NCBI RefSeq assembly: GCF_037893015.1
Contig: NC_133666.1
Span: 3,067,467 to 3,131,466, forward strand
DNA from: Macrotis lagotis
Taxonomy: Eukaryota > Chordata > Mammalia > Peramelemorphia > Peramelidae
Length of the DNA: 64,000 nt
Direction of reading: 5' to 3'
The notes under the pieces were generated by a model that ran no database searches, was not told the origin of the DNA, and worked only from the letters and a program-made list of their open reading frames with translations. The position numbers and the translations under genes are program-made. Shown here piece after piece: positions 22,986 through 33,720 of the stretch (the stretch's first letter is position 1; every line of letters begins with the position of its first letter).

Positions 22986-23834
22986 GTTTGGATAAGAAAA
23001 AAAAAAGTTACATTCTTTGTCCAGTTGGTTATTTTTACTTATAAAGGAGTTGATTTCTTTGTCAGTTTTTCATCATTTTCCTGCATGACTCTCATTTATT
23101 TTTTCCATTTTTCTTCTTCCCCTCTTCTTTGGTTTTAAAATTTTTTTTTCAACTCTTTGATGAGTTGTCTCTTTTGAGACTTCCTCTGTGGGTAATTTTT
23201 CTCAGTTTTCTTCTTCTGGGGTGGCATTGGTATCATCTTTATCTGCATAGCGGATGTCTGTTATGAGCATTCTTTTAAGTTTTTTGCTCGTCATGATTGA
23301 GTTATCAAGCTTTTTGTGCCAGGGCTGAGATCTGATCCCTGACTTGTTGTCCAAGAAGTTGCCTGGGCAGAACAGGTGTTGCCTATGCAGAGGGTTGTTT
23401 CCTCCTTTATGTCCAGGTTCTGTCTATACAGTAGTTTGTTCCTGACCCAGGCTTGTCTTTGTCATAGTGTTTTCAGGGTTCAGACTTTGTCTGGGGTTGG
23501 GATCCTACCTGCTGGCTTGCTATCTAGCTTCCAGGACCTCTGCTATTGGTAAGCTGTGGAGACCTGGATTGCACTGTGGCTAACAGCCTCCAGCTGGCCT
23601 CCCCACTCTCCCACCTCCTGGACTTTTCTTCCCCTTTCCCCCAAAGTGAGAGGGCTTCACTGAAGATCCTCCACAATGTCTACAGTTGAAAATTTATTTC
23701 GATCTTTGTTTTTTTGGTGAGATCTGTAGCTTTGGTGTCTGTGTAGAGGCTACATTGAGTTTTGTCTAGGTAAAAGCTACTGGATCATGGAGCTTCAAGC
23801 CTCCATCTTGGCTCTGTCCTGGAATTTGGATCTT

Positions 23835-24250
23835 AAATATGTAATTTAATTTAAGTAGAATTGTCATTTTTATTATATTAGCTCAGACTGCCCATGAACA
23901 ATGAACATTTACTCAGTTATTCAGATCTGATGTTATTGGTGTGAAAAGAGTTTTATCATTGTTTTCATATAGTTTTCGAGTTTCTCTTAGGAGGTAGACT
24001 CCCAAGTATTTTTATGCTGTCTACAATGACTTGAGATGGAAGTGCTCTGTCTGTCTCTTGCTGATGGGCTTTGTTAGAAATATATTAAAATGTTGATTTA
24101 TGAGAGTTTATTTTAGATCCTGTAACTGCTAATGTTGCTAATTCTTTCAAGTAGGTTTTGAGTTTCTTTTCTAGTATTCACTCTCATTGAGTGACAATTT
24201 GGTTTCTTTATTGCCTATTCTAATTGGTAGACTGCTTTATCTAGATGTTT
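23835..24250 (-). mobile_element. Older L1 ORF2 fragment, antisense
   Basis: 'agaattgtcatttttattatattagctc', 'catttactcagttattcagatctgat', 'gaggtagactcccaagtattttta' parallel the ORF2 segment at 21137-20900 but with more changes. It abuts the 5' end of the younger L1. Confidence 0.8.
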
Positions 24251-24254
24251 GGTT

Positions 24255-24325
24255 GGGAAAGAGAAGAGAAGAGAAGAAAGACAGAGAGAGACAGAGACAG
24301 AGAAAGATGGAGAGACAGAGAGAGA

Positions 24326-24389
<64 letters not shown>

Positions 24390-24410
24390 AAGATAGAGAA
24401 GAGATCAGGA
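24255..24410. repeat. (GA)n purine-rich microsatellite
   Basis: 'gaagagaagaaag' grades into about 28 uninterrupted GA units and then 'gacagaaagatagag'. Arg-Glu-rich and Ser-Leu-rich ORFs on the two strands are repeat translations. Confidence 0.95.
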
Positions 24411-24842
24411 GGAGGGGGAAGATGATTGTAGTTATAATCTACTGAAGACAATGATGGGAGAGGATGAACCTCAGGCTGTGTTGGTAAATGAGTAACTGGG
24501 CTCTACTGGAAGAAAAAAAATGTATGCACATAGACTTCTAAATTACTGGGGTTTTTTAAACTGATATTTTCTGTTTTATTGATACTACTAGCCAAAAAAC
24601 ATACCACTTTTTGTCTGTTGTTCAGTCAATACAACTGCCATTTTTTTTCGAAGTCATGGCCAAGTAGTATGGGCATTGATGGCATGGGGTTTGAAATAAT
24701 AGAAAGGTATAAAAACCCCGTCGGCAGCCTTTCCCCAATCTGAATTTCAATGTCATAAACATACAGAATATAAACTGTATAGGAAAGACATTTTTCTAAC
24801 CCATTGTGCTTAAATGCAGAGGCAAACTGCTCTTAAGAATCT
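24411..24842. other. No gene recognised
   Basis: Unique-looking sequence between the GA tract and the next SINE. No support for a gene or RNA. Confidence 0.5.
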
Positions 24843-24844
24843 TA

Positions 24845-24992
24845 GTGGGGCAGTTAGATGGTGCAGTGGATAGAGCATTGACCCTGGAATCAGAAGGAAC
24901 TGAATTCAAATTCGGCCTCAGACATTTCAGAATTACCTAGCTGAGTGACCTTGGTCAAGTCATTTAACCCCATTGCCTTGGGAGAAAAAAGG
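24845..24992 (+). mobile_element. Marsupial tRNA-derived SINE
   Basis: 'ggggcagttagatggtgcagtggatagagc' to 'atttaaccccattgccttgggagaaaaaa'. It abuts the 3' end of the SMAD4 pseudogene fragment. Confidence 0.92.
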
Positions 24993-24999
24993 AAGTGAC

Positions 25000-25318
25000 A
25001 GTATCTCAAAACATTAAGTTCATTTTTGTAAAGATTAGGCCACCTCCAGAGATAAGCATATATGACATGAGGGCAACCTTCCCAGTCATCCAATGGCTCT
25101 TTGTGCTGTGACACATTTTCTAGGTCAGGTCCATTGGTAGACCTAGTTGTTATGAAAGAATCCAATTCATTCTTTTCTTTTGGCTTCTTTGTCAAAATTT
25201 CAGTTATTCTTTTAACAAATGTCTCACTTTCTCCACCATGTCTAAGGTAATGATGCACTTTAATTATGAACACTGCTTGGATATGCATCATTACTAGGGA
25301 TAATGTCAGCAATAGTCC
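25000..25318 (-). pseudogene. SMAD4: SMAD4 processed pseudogene fragment (MH1 region)
   Basis: The minus-strand frame contains GGESETFVKRITEILTKK, NELDSFITTRSTNG and GCPHVIYAYLWRWPNLYKNE. These align in order with the MH1 domain of SMAD4 ([52 protein letters not shown]). The DNA also matches just downstream of the SMAD4 start ('agtaatgatgc'). The match crosses the human coding exon junction near codon 83 with no intron, which marks a processed copy. The similarity stops after about codon 116, next to a SINE. The zinc-binding and DNA-contact segment is diverged (ENVSQHK in place of SKCVTIQ), so it cannot act as a SMAD. SMAD4 is the common mediator of TGF-beta/BMP signalling; this fragment is non-functional. 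Confidence 0.85.
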
Positions 25319-25319
25319 A

Positions 25320-25985
25320 CTTGTTAGTGTTTTTGCTTTTTTGATTCAAAGCAATCTAAAATTCCAAGAGCAATTGTGAGAAAAGCTCCCAGCACTGCCC
25401 ATGGGATTCTGGATAAGCCCTTGAATGACCCTTCACCCCCACCTACTTCATGGACTTGACTCCCCCTTCTTCTCTTTCCTCCCTGACTCCTGGGGCAGGA
25501 GGACATGAAAGGGGGCATGAATCCCACCACCTGGGATGCGCTGCTAAACTGATCACACTTTTAAATTTAATCTACATTATTAGCACTTTCTTAAGTTTAG
25601 TCAACCAACCAACCAATTGGAGCCCTGGTTGGTTGTGATTGCTGATTTCTGAGGGAGAGACACTCACATCGACAATTTAACAATATGCCCTCTCAAGCTT
25701 GTTAGAACTGACTCCAACACAGCCCTGGAGCAGTCATCCAAGTAGAGGAGTCTGGTCTAGGAAAAGAGAAGGGTTCTATCACTGGCAAAAATCAAAAGGA
25801 AGTGAGAGAGGGGACACTGGCAAAGAGTTTTGAGATCCTAGAGATGCCCATATTGAATGCTTTCAAGTTGCTCACAAAGGCAAAAATTTTCATCTATGGT
25901 AGCATTGGAAGAGATAGAAAGGTTGAAGTATGGCAGAATTGACGGGGGAGAGAGGTTTGGAAATTTGGAATAGCTTCAGGGGTGA
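25320..25985. other. No gene recognised
   Basis: Includes a 'caaccaaccaaccaattgg' palindrome-like stretch and two overlapping opposite-strand ORFs of 62-68 codons. No recognisable domain. Confidence 0.5.
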
Positions 25986-25989
25986 ATAA

Positions 25990-26140
25990 GATTGGTTGGT
26001 TGCCATCCTTTGTTCTTGAAGAGGATCAAAATGACATCACTATGTTGGGGCCAAGGTACCATGTGTCTGACTGTGGCTGATGAGACCAATACAAGTTCTG
26101 GATGTTCTACCACATGTTAGGCACAAATAGTATAATATGG
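25990..26140 (-). mobile_element. Diverged marsupial repeat, family uncertain
   Basis: 'ttggttgccatcctttgttcttgaagaggatcaaaatgac' and 'gtctgactgtggctgatgagaccaatacaagttctgg' are repeat phrases I associate with marsupial genomes. The first part resembles the end of the composite SINE at 32922. I cannot name the remainder. Confidence 0.5.
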
Positions 26141-26755
26141 AATACGGCAAGTAATAAGAGTGCTTCTTGCTGCTGGGAAGGGTCAGTTGATTTGGACTGT
26201 AGAATTGAGAATATACCCATTCCTCCTACTCACTCAGCAGTCCCTAATCGAAGGCTGAGAGACTAGATGAGGGCTTTGAGAACAGAAAACAGAACAAAGT
26301 TTAAATTACTAACTATATAGGGTGGATATTAGAAAGTGAAATTGAAGCAAGTCTGATGAATAGTCTGGGAAAATACTAAGGGAAAAGAAATTGGAGATCC
26401 CAAGGAGAATGAAGAATGTTTGAGAAGGGTGAGGCACAGGAAGAGATGGACTGAGTGATGGTCAGAGTAATGGTAGTTTCTAAGTAATACAGTGCGATAG
26501 TTGTGGGTAATAGTGAGATCTGTTGTGTGACCACCTCTATGTGTACCTAACATGGAGCAAAGGAATACGTAAAGTACGAAGAGGTATTCCAGAGGATACA
26601 GTAGAAAGCTTAGATGGAATTGGAGTAGGGAAAGAGTGAGGTAGGAGGATGGGGCTTATAGTATGGGAGGTGAGATAGAAGATAGCTTGTTGCCAGGTGA
26701 CCAGTGACTAATAAATACAGGGAGAGAAAGAGGAGGCAGGAGATGGTTAGCTACT
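26141..26755. other. No gene recognised
   Basis: G- and A-rich sequence such as 'gaggtaggaggatggggcttatag' may be an old repeat. No coding support for the 74-codon minus ORF. Confidence 0.45.
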
Positions 26756-26759
26756 TTAT

Positions 26760-27150
26760 TCTTTCCTCTGGTCATATCCTCTAAATACTCTTCACCAAAC
26801 ACCTCTCACCTCACCACTAGAGATCAAGTCCTAAAAGATCATCCATCATACAGTGGCATGCTCCTGATTGGTGACTACCTCTTCCATAATACTATCTCCT
26901 CTATAGTCATCTCTTTCAAAACCCACCTTGTCAACCATGCCTTTTATTTTCCCTTCCCTCCGAATCCCTCAGTTCTAGAACCAATAACTCTACTATTATG
27001 CCTGAATGGGTGACGTTCAACCTCTTCTCTCTAGTCTTACACACGATATAACCTTCCAGACCAAAGTGCCCTCCCATCTTTTCCATGCCCCAATGTGTGC
27101 TTCCCCCATTAGAATTTAAGATCCTGTAGGGCAGGCAGTCTTTACTTTTG
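26760..27150 (+). mobile_element. L2 LINE 3' fragment
   Basis: 'ctcttcaccaaacacctctcacc', 'tctttcaaaacccaccttgtcaaccatgcc', 'cccattagaatttaagatcctgtagggcaggcag' follow the L2 3' region, ending in the typical 'gaatttaagatcc...gggcaggcag' block. Confidence 0.55.
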
Positions 27151-27612
27151 AGTTGTATTCCAGGATTTAATTAATGCAAGTGAAGACTGCAATGTGATGA
27201 CTTATAAGAAAAACAACTTTGAAAGACATTAAAATTTTGATGAGTGACTGACTCAAGATACATATAGATGTGGATTGACCCAACAAGCTTAATTGTTTTG
27301 TTGAATCTCTTTGAAGGTTTTCTGTTTAGTTTTGTCATTGCTGTTGAGTGATAGGAGATTTGGATGGAGGCAAAAAGTGGAAGAGAGGGAAAATAAATAC
27401 TTGTCAATTTTTTAAAAATTAAAAGAAGTAGTATGTGGCAGATGAATTATAAACCTCAGTGTCTTGCAGAGGGTACCTCCAGGTGTGGATTTGAGCTGTG
27501 ATTACCCACAATAGGGAAAGGATGCTGATCAGCAGGCCTAACTTTGTGCTTGGTCCAGTCTGCTATTATAGTGCTCATTGTGTATTAAATGAGAAATATA
27601 TTTAAAGCTCAA

Positions 27613-27615
<3 letters not shown>

Positions 27616-27661
<46 letters not shown>

Positions 27662-27690
27662 CATATATACATAGATAGATAGATAGTTTC
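27616..27690. repeat. (TA)n with (GATA) edge
   Basis: About 18 TA units, then 'gtatatatatacatatatac' and four GATA-like units. Low-complexity and likely length-variable. Confidence 0.95.
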
Positions 27691-27994
27691 ATTTTTAACT
27701 ATGTTCATATATTTATATTTACCAACATTTATATGTAAAGCAACCTTTGCAAGGAATTCCTTCAGATGTGTTTCTTTTCTTCAACCATTTGCACTGGCAA
27801 CACTCTCACAAAAACAGTAATGAATGATTGACCAGTGTTGCCAACCAGTTTATTTGAAAATCCACCAGATAAAATAGTAATATGAGTGGAAGATGTCTAA
27901 ATAGGAAAATTGTCTAATATATTGCAACAAAAGGCAATATAAGATTTGTTTCTACAGAATATTTGGGGTGGTATATGGTAGTTTGTATTTTTTG

Positions 27995-28098
27995 AATTTT
28001 TAAAATTTTATTTGAGGCAATGGGGTTAAATGAATTGCCCAAGGTTACACAGCTAGGCAATCATTAAGTGTCTGAGACCAGATTTGAACTCCTATATG
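27995..28098 (-). mobile_element. Marsupial SINE, antisense, partial
   Basis: 'tttgaggcaatggggttaaatg' to 'tgtctgagaccagatttgaactcct'; the head half is missing. Confidence 0.85.
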
Positions 28099-28149
28099 GT
28101 TGTTTGTAAAAATGACATAATGAGCATGCCCAGTGATCCTGTTTTTCAA

Positions 28150-28425
28150 ACAGTTTTACATTTGAACTGGAAGAAGTACCTCAATGCATAGAGTTTTGGG
28201 CCTGAAGTCAGAAAGGCCTGAACTCAAATCCCATCTCAGAAACTCACTAGCTCTGGGACCCTGGGCAAGTCACTTCACCTCTGTCTGAATCATTTTTGTC
28301 CTCTGCCAAATGGAGATCATAATAGGACTTCCTTCCCAGAGTTGTTGTGAGGATCAAATGAGATCCGTCAAATTCTTGGCACATAGTAGGAGCTGTGCAA
28401 ATGCTATTACCATAAGGACACAAGC
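28150..28425 (+). mobile_element. MIR SINE, near full length
   Basis: 'gcctgaagtcagaaaggcctgaactcaaatcc', 'ggcaagtcacttcacctctgtc', 'ccagagttgttgtgaggatcaaatgag' and 'ggcacatagtaggagctgtgcaaatgc' give the full MIR order including the CORE domain. Confidence 0.88.
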
Positions 28426-28699
28426 ATTCATAACATGTAACATCTTGATCATGTGATTATAAAGCTGATGAAGTATAATTACAAGATTACAGAGGAGAAC
28501 ATGAACTACTCTAGTACATACAAATGAGGGGATGTGTCAGCAAATCATTTTGTACTTGAATTTGGAAACAATTTGATGACAGGTTGTGGCATGTTGTGTT
28601 TAGTCAAAAGTAATCAGTTTTCTATATGAATGGTGTGGTGTTGCCTGGTGGAGAACATGTGTTTTCTTGCTGTTATGAGGCAAAAATTAGCATAAGCAG

Positions 28700-29960
28700 C
28701 ACAGGATTAATTAATACTCTCACATCTCAGTCTCAGAGGTTCCATTGCATGTGCAAATGGAAAAAAAAAACTTATACACCAACCCTCCCTCCACTTTGGT
28801 CTGAGCTTGTAGCTTTTTAAAGTTAAAGAATTTGCCATCAGTAGGGTAAGCTGGCCTTGAGGACATGTTCATCCTCAGTGAAGGCATTTGATAACACGGC
28901 TGAAAACATCCTGCTAAAATGTATGGGAGCAAGGACACAGCCTCGTTTCATTCCATTGATGACTGTGAAAGTACAAGAGGATCATCCATTATCCACAATC
29001 TGGACAAGCACGACATCATGAGATCGACACACAGTACTCCTCCAGGCAACAAAATTGTGACAATTTCCCATAAAATCTCACAATGGATGGTATCAAAGGC
29101 CTTGATCAAATCTGCAAATGTCCGACACAGACCTCTGTTTTGCTACTGGCATTTTTCCTGGAAGTATTGGGCAGCAAACACCATATCGACTATTCCTCAA
29201 CCCTTTCTGAAGCCACATTGGCTCTTGGGGAGGTGACCATCTTCCTGGTGAAGGAACGGCCTATTAAGGAGGATTCTGGCAAGAATCTCACCAGTAGTCA
29301 CTAAGAGAGAGACCCTGTGATTGTCACAGGACAATCGATTCCCTTTACCTTAATAGAGGTATCACCTGAAAAATTTCAGTCAGTTTTGGATGAGCAATGG
29401 ACCCACCCTTATAAATCTCAACTGGAATAGAATCAGCACCAGGGGCTTTGCCACTTCAAAACCTCTTCTTCAGTTGAAACTTCAGTTTAGGGACTGCCTG
29501 ACTTCAATCTGAGGTATACAGTCAATGGCTTCTGCATGGATTGATGATGGTCTCTTGAAAACACTATGGCAGTGTTCATCTCATCTCTCTAGGATCATGT
29601 CCCTATCACTAATCAATGTGGCTCTATTAGCACTGAGTAGTTGAGAGGCACCAGAGGTCTTTGACCCACAAGTAGCCTCTAGGGCATTGTAGAGGTGCTT
29701 GGGATTGTTGCTATTTACATAAAATTGATAGTCAACTTTTTTTTTCTTTTATTTAGGTTTTTTTTTTTTTTTTTTTTTTTGGCAAGGCAAATGGGGTTAA
29801 GTGGCTTGCCCATGGCCACACAGCTAGGTAATTATTAAGCATCTGAGACCGGATTTGAACCCAGGTACTCCTGACTCTAAGGCCATTGCTTTATCCACTA
29901 CGCCACCTAGTCGCCCCTGATAGTCAACTTTCAAAAGAAGGGTTCTCCAAGAAAAATAGC
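28700..29960 (-). mobile_element. Non-L1 LINE reverse transcriptase remnant, antisense
   Basis: On the minus strand, pieces in several frames read as an RT: a QCGFRKG block near 29210, FAAQYFQEKCQ and TFADLIKAFDTI near 29150-29100 (compare the family text FVDLTKAFDTV), then NEAVSLLPYI near 28950 and PTDGKFFNFKKLQAQTKVEGG near 28830. The order and motifs fit an RTE/CR1/L2-type non-LTR retrotransposon and not L1. The exact clade is uncertain. Frames are broken many times. A young SINE at 29740-29917 interrupts it with a perfect target-site duplication. Confidence 0.75.
29740..29917 (-). mobile_element. Marsupial SINE with perfect 14-bp target-site duplication
   Basis: The element runs from the T-rich tail ('tttttttttctttt', then about 22 T) to 'cactacgccacctagtcgcccc'. 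It is flanked by 'tgatagtcaacttt' at 29726-29739 and again at 29918-29931. The interrupted host is the LINE RT remnant. Confidence 0.96.
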
Positions 29961-30039
29961 TATAATACCAATTTTTGTTTTGTTTAGTTTACTAAGACAC
30001 TGTCGATGCAATTAGACCAATTAGCAAGCAGTTAATACT

Positions 30040-30225
30040 CTTCTTTCTAGGGGCAGCTAGGTAGCATGATATATAGAACAATGGGCCTGAAGTCAGGAAG
30101 AACCAAACTCAAATTCCACCCCAGACACTTACTAGCTAACTCAGTTTCTTTATGTGTAAAATGGAGATAATAATAGTATTGACCTCCAAGGATTGCTGTA
30201 GGGAATCAAATAAGATCCATCATCC
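30040..30225 (+). mobile_element. MIR-type SINE
   Basis: 'ggggcagctaggtagcatgatatatag' with 'cctgaagtcaggaagaaccaaactcaaattcc', then 'ctcagtttctttatgtgtaaaatggagataata' and 'ggattgctgtagggaatcaaataagatcc'. Confidence 0.75.
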
Positions 30226-30750
30226 ATATCATTAACTTCTATGTCACTTTGCTCATGGTCTGGGACAGATTAGCTGCTATTCTTCTTTCAGGGAACTTCT
30301 GTTACTCTACCATAATATTCTGATACCTCTTAACCTGATGTATTGTACTTTGACAGTCTTTGCATCCCCAACACTAATACAACTAATGCCTCTAGGAAGA
30401 TGTACTATTTGGATTCACATATTTAGGAAATTGGTTTCTAGGGAACAGGGCCTATGGTTGAGGAACAACTTCTCTTTGTGCCCAACATTTGATTTCTTCT
30501 CCCCCAACTACTTTGCATACTGATTGAGTGAGGCATTCACTAGTTGAGGGGTGGGGAAAGGAGGAGTTATTTAACCAGCAGTAAGTAGGATGGACCATCA
30601 ACAGCTGAAATTCAACATGTCCAAAAATCAACTGATGCCCCAGAGCTCCCCTTGTTTCACCTCCACTAATATTGATCCACTATATCTCCTTCTCTGTGAC
30701 CTGGCTCCCTACTCTGGTGGAGGTCCCATCACTTTATGTATAGATGCTAA
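30226..30750. other. No gene recognised
   Basis: Unique-looking sequence. ORFs of 60-61 codons (30338-30523 and 30590-30772) lack recognisable domains. Confidence 0.5.
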
Positions 30751-30754
30751 TTTT

Positions 30755-32520
30755 TTTAGTTTTAATTTTTGAAGGCACTGGGGTTAAGTAACTTGCCCAA
30801 TGACACGACTAGGTCATTATTCAGTGTTAGAGGAAGGATTTGAACTCAAGTGCTCCTGACTCCAGGGCTGATGATCTATCCAATGTGCTACATAGATGCA
30901 CCCAGTCTTTCCTTATATTTTTTTAATAAGACAATGTGGGTAAATCACTTGCACAAGGTGACACAGCTAGGCAATTAGCACGTGTCTGAGGCAGGATTTG
31001 GACTTAGGTCATTCTGACTCCAGGGCTGGTGCTCTATCTACTGCGCCATTTAGCTGCCCCCCTGCTTTTTATTCTTTTTGTTTTTTCCAGGCAAAGCAAT
31101 GGGCTTAAGTGATTTGCCCAAGGTTCCACAGCTAGGTAATTATTAAGTATCTGAAGTGGAATTTGAACTCTGGTCCTTCTGACTTGAGGGCTGGTTCTGT
31201 CAACTGTGCCACTTAGCTTCCCCTGTCTTTCATTCTTTTTAATTTTTGGTGAGGCAATGGGGTTAAGTGACTTGCCCAAGGTGACACAACTAGGTCATTA
31301 TTAAGTATCTGAGGCTGGATTTGAACTCAGGTCTGTCTGACTCCAGAGCTGGTGCTCTATCCACTGTGCCAGTTAGCTGTCCCTTATTTTTCATTCTTTT
31401 TAATTTTTGCTAAGGCAAATGGGGTTAAGTGACTTGCCCAAGGCCACACAGCTAGGTAATTATTATGTGTCTGAAGCCGGATTTGAACTCAGGTCCTCCT
31501 GACTCCAGAGCTGGTGCTCTATCCACTGTGCCATCTAGTCACCCCCTGCCTTTCCTTTTTTTTTTTCCTGGCAAATCAATGGGCTTAAGTGATTTGCCCA
31601 AGGTGACACTGCTAGGCATTTAAGTGTCAGAGGTGGGATTTGAACTCAGGTTCTCCTCATTCCAGGGCCACTGTGACACTTAGCTGACCCCAGTCTTTCC
31701 TTCTTTTTTATTTTTTGGTAAGGCAATGGAGTTAAGTGACTTGCCCAAGGTCTGACAGCTAGGGAATTATTAAGTGTCTGCCGCTGGATTTGAACTCAGG
31801 TCCTCCTGACTCCAGGACTAGTTCTCAGTCAACTGTGCCTCTTAGCTGCCCCTATCTTTCATTCTTTCTATATTTTTGGTGAGGCAATGGGGTTAAGTGA
31901 CTTTCCCAAGGTGACACAACTAGGTCATTATTAACTGTCTGAGGCAGAATTTGAACTCAGTTGCTTCTGACTCAAGGGCTGTTGTTCAGTCAACTGTGCA
32001 ACTTAGCTGCTCCCTGCCTTTCCTTCTTTTTTTGGTATGGCAATGTTGTCAAATGACTTGCCCAAGGTCCTACAGCTAGACCATTTTTAACTGTCTGAAG
32101 CTGAATTTGAAATCAAGTCCTCCTGACTCCACGGCTGGTTCTCAGTAAACTGTGACACTTAGCTGCTTCTTGTTTTTCATTATATATTTTTTTTGGAAGG
32201 CAATGGGGTTAAGTGACTGGCTCAAGGTGATACAACTAGGTAACTGTTAAGTGTTTGAGGCCAGATTTGAGCTTAGGTCCTCCTAAGTCCAGGACTGGTG
32301 CTTTATCCACTGTGCTAGTTAGGCGCCCCATCTTTACTTTTTTTTTTGGCAAAGCAATGGGGTTAAGTGACTTGCCAAAGGTGACATAGCTAGGTTATTA
32401 ATAAGTGTATGAATCAGGATTTGAATTCAGGTGCTCCTGACTCCAGGGCTAGTGATCATCCACTGTGCCACTTAGCTGCCTTGTCTTTCCTTTTATTAAA
32501 ATAAGGCAATGTGGGTCAAT
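30755..32520 (-). repeat. Tandem SINE array, about twelve units of ~158 bp
   Basis: The tail-side block ('aaggcaatggggttaagtgac' or a close variant) begins near 30770, 30930, 31095, 31248, 31410, 31570, 31718, 31880, 32033, 32196, 32350 and 32505. All units are minus-oriented. Junctions repeat the phrase 'cttagctgccccctgcctttcattcttttt', so the spacer derived from the A-rich tail is part of the repeat unit. Units differ from each other by many substitutions and a few deletions, so the array is old. It resembles the four-unit array at 19613-20182 in unit, spacer and orientation. Confidence 0.88.
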
Positions 32521-32870
32521 GATTTGCATCTTTGGGATCTTTGGACAATTATTTTGTTATCTGGAAAAATGAAAAGGACTAGCTGGCCTCAGAGGTTCAT
32601 TCCTGCTGTAGATCTAAGATCATTTTTTCTCAATTACTGCATTTGTAGTGACATAGGGTAGTAGATTTAGTATTGAAAGAGACCTCCCCGATCATCTCTC
32701 CTTTTATATGAACTAGTTAACATGTGACTAATTAGGTAATATTTTGTATAACAAAATCAGAATTGAAAAAAAGATCATGACAAGTTAGAATAATGGAGCA
32801 AATCAAAGATGATAGCATCTAATAGGGATAAAGGTAAATTCTTACACTTGGGTCCAAAAAGCCTACTCTA
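32521..32870. other. No gene recognised
   Basis: 'agacctccccgatcatctctcc' resembles a diverged MIR/L2 edge. No coding or RNA evidence. Confidence 0.5.
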
Positions 32871-32873
32871 TAA

Positions 32874-32921
<48 letters not shown>
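32874..32921. repeat. (ATG)n microsatellite at a SINE tail
   Basis: About 15 units of GAT/ATG adjoin the 3' end of the antisense composite SINE, whose consensus tail is 'accatcatc'. The tract probably grew from that tail. The poly-His minus ORF is a translation of it. Confidence 0.95.
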
Positions 32922-33225
32922 TTTGTCCTTCATTCTTGAAGAAGACCCTGACATCAGGGAAGTGATGCCATGAACAGGCATGTGAATTGGATTTGAATGA
33001 GGGGTGGGGGCATGCCAAGTCACTAGCTTCACTTTCTCCTCCAGAGTCACCTGGGTCCAGTGGTCAAATAGGGATTGAGATGACTGACCCTAGATGTGGG
33101 GCAATCAAGGTGAAGTGACTTGCCCAAGGTCCCACAATTATTGCAAAGTGTTTGAGGCCAGATTTGAACTGGGGTCCTTCTGATTCAGAGCTAGTGCTGT
33201 AGCCACTGCATCACCTAGCTGTTAT
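32922..33225 (-). mobile_element. Composite marsupial SINE, antisense, full length
   Basis: 'tttgtccttcattcttgaagaagacc', 'aggcatgtgaattggatttgaatgaggggtgg', 'ctttctcctccagagtcacctgggtccagtggtc' and 'agccactgcatcacctagctg'. It is the reverse complement of the family at 13785-14092. Confidence 0.9.
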
Positions 33226-33720
33226 CAAGAATAGCATGGCGAACACAGAAGTGTGTGTTTAAAAAAATGCTAAGTACACCAATAGATGAACCAAAAATGG
33301 GATGTGGTCACCAAAGAATATGAGGCAATCTTGGTTCCCATGGGCATCTAGACCAGGGAGGTAACTGAGAGCGTGACATCAGACTTCGGTCAGTCCACAG
33401 TTGGAGGATTGTGTTTGGTCCTGTGTTTGTGTTTCCTGTTTAGGAAAAATGCTATAGAAGTGGAGGGATCCAGAATGGAGATGGGACTCAAATCTTGTCA
33501 TAAGAGAAATTGAGGTGAGGGTTTACCTTGAAGAAGAAAAGATTAAGAGAAACCATAATTGCTAGCTTTAAAACTCAGGACTATACTACCAGAAGAGGGA
33601 TCTGTTTCATCTGATCTTGAACCCAGAGGTATAAGCTGTGGGGAAACCAATCATCAACTCAATCTAAGGAAAAATTTTATATTTATGTATATATGTATTA
33701 CTGCAATCAGTGTGTAAGTG
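33226..33720. other. No gene recognised
   Basis: Some phrases ('gatcatagaccagggaggtaactgag'-like text and 'ttgtgtttggtcctgtgttt') suggest a decayed LINE 3' region. I cannot assign it. Confidence 0.45.

Larger units (their letters stand above)
20183..23825 (-). mobile_element. Antisense L1 with 5' UTR, ORF1 start and ORF2, internally rearranged
   Basis: Reading right to left, the copy starts near 23820 with 'cagagccaagatggaggc', the usual kind of L1 5' start. It continues through a GC-richer 5' UTR and an ORF1 coiled-coil stretch (about 23250-23000). At 22617-22985 the expected ORF1 end and endonuclease are replaced by unassigned sequence. ORF2 resumes at 22616: KTKSWFYENTNKIVKPL, then RT text [20 protein letters not shown] near 21800, GFIPGMQ near 21640, and IKYLGVYLPRQTQKRFENNY and NINYSWIGRANIIKM at 21137-20859. 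It ends inside ORF2 at a T13 run (20183-20195), an A tail on its own strand. Several stops and frameshifts break ORF2. A SINE sits at 21955-22112. Confidence 0.85.

Noticed and set aside
24187-24451. Arg-Glu-rich and Ser-Leu-rich ORFs
   Set aside because: Both are translations of the GA microsatellite.
30755-32520. Regular array considered as a CRISPR array
   Set aside because: The units are SINE-derived, ~158 bp long and differ from each other. There are no short identical repeats with unique spacers and no cas genes, and the DNA is vertebrate.
32868-33050. ORF ending in a poly-His run
   Set aside because: The His run is the (ATG)n tract and the rest is SINE.
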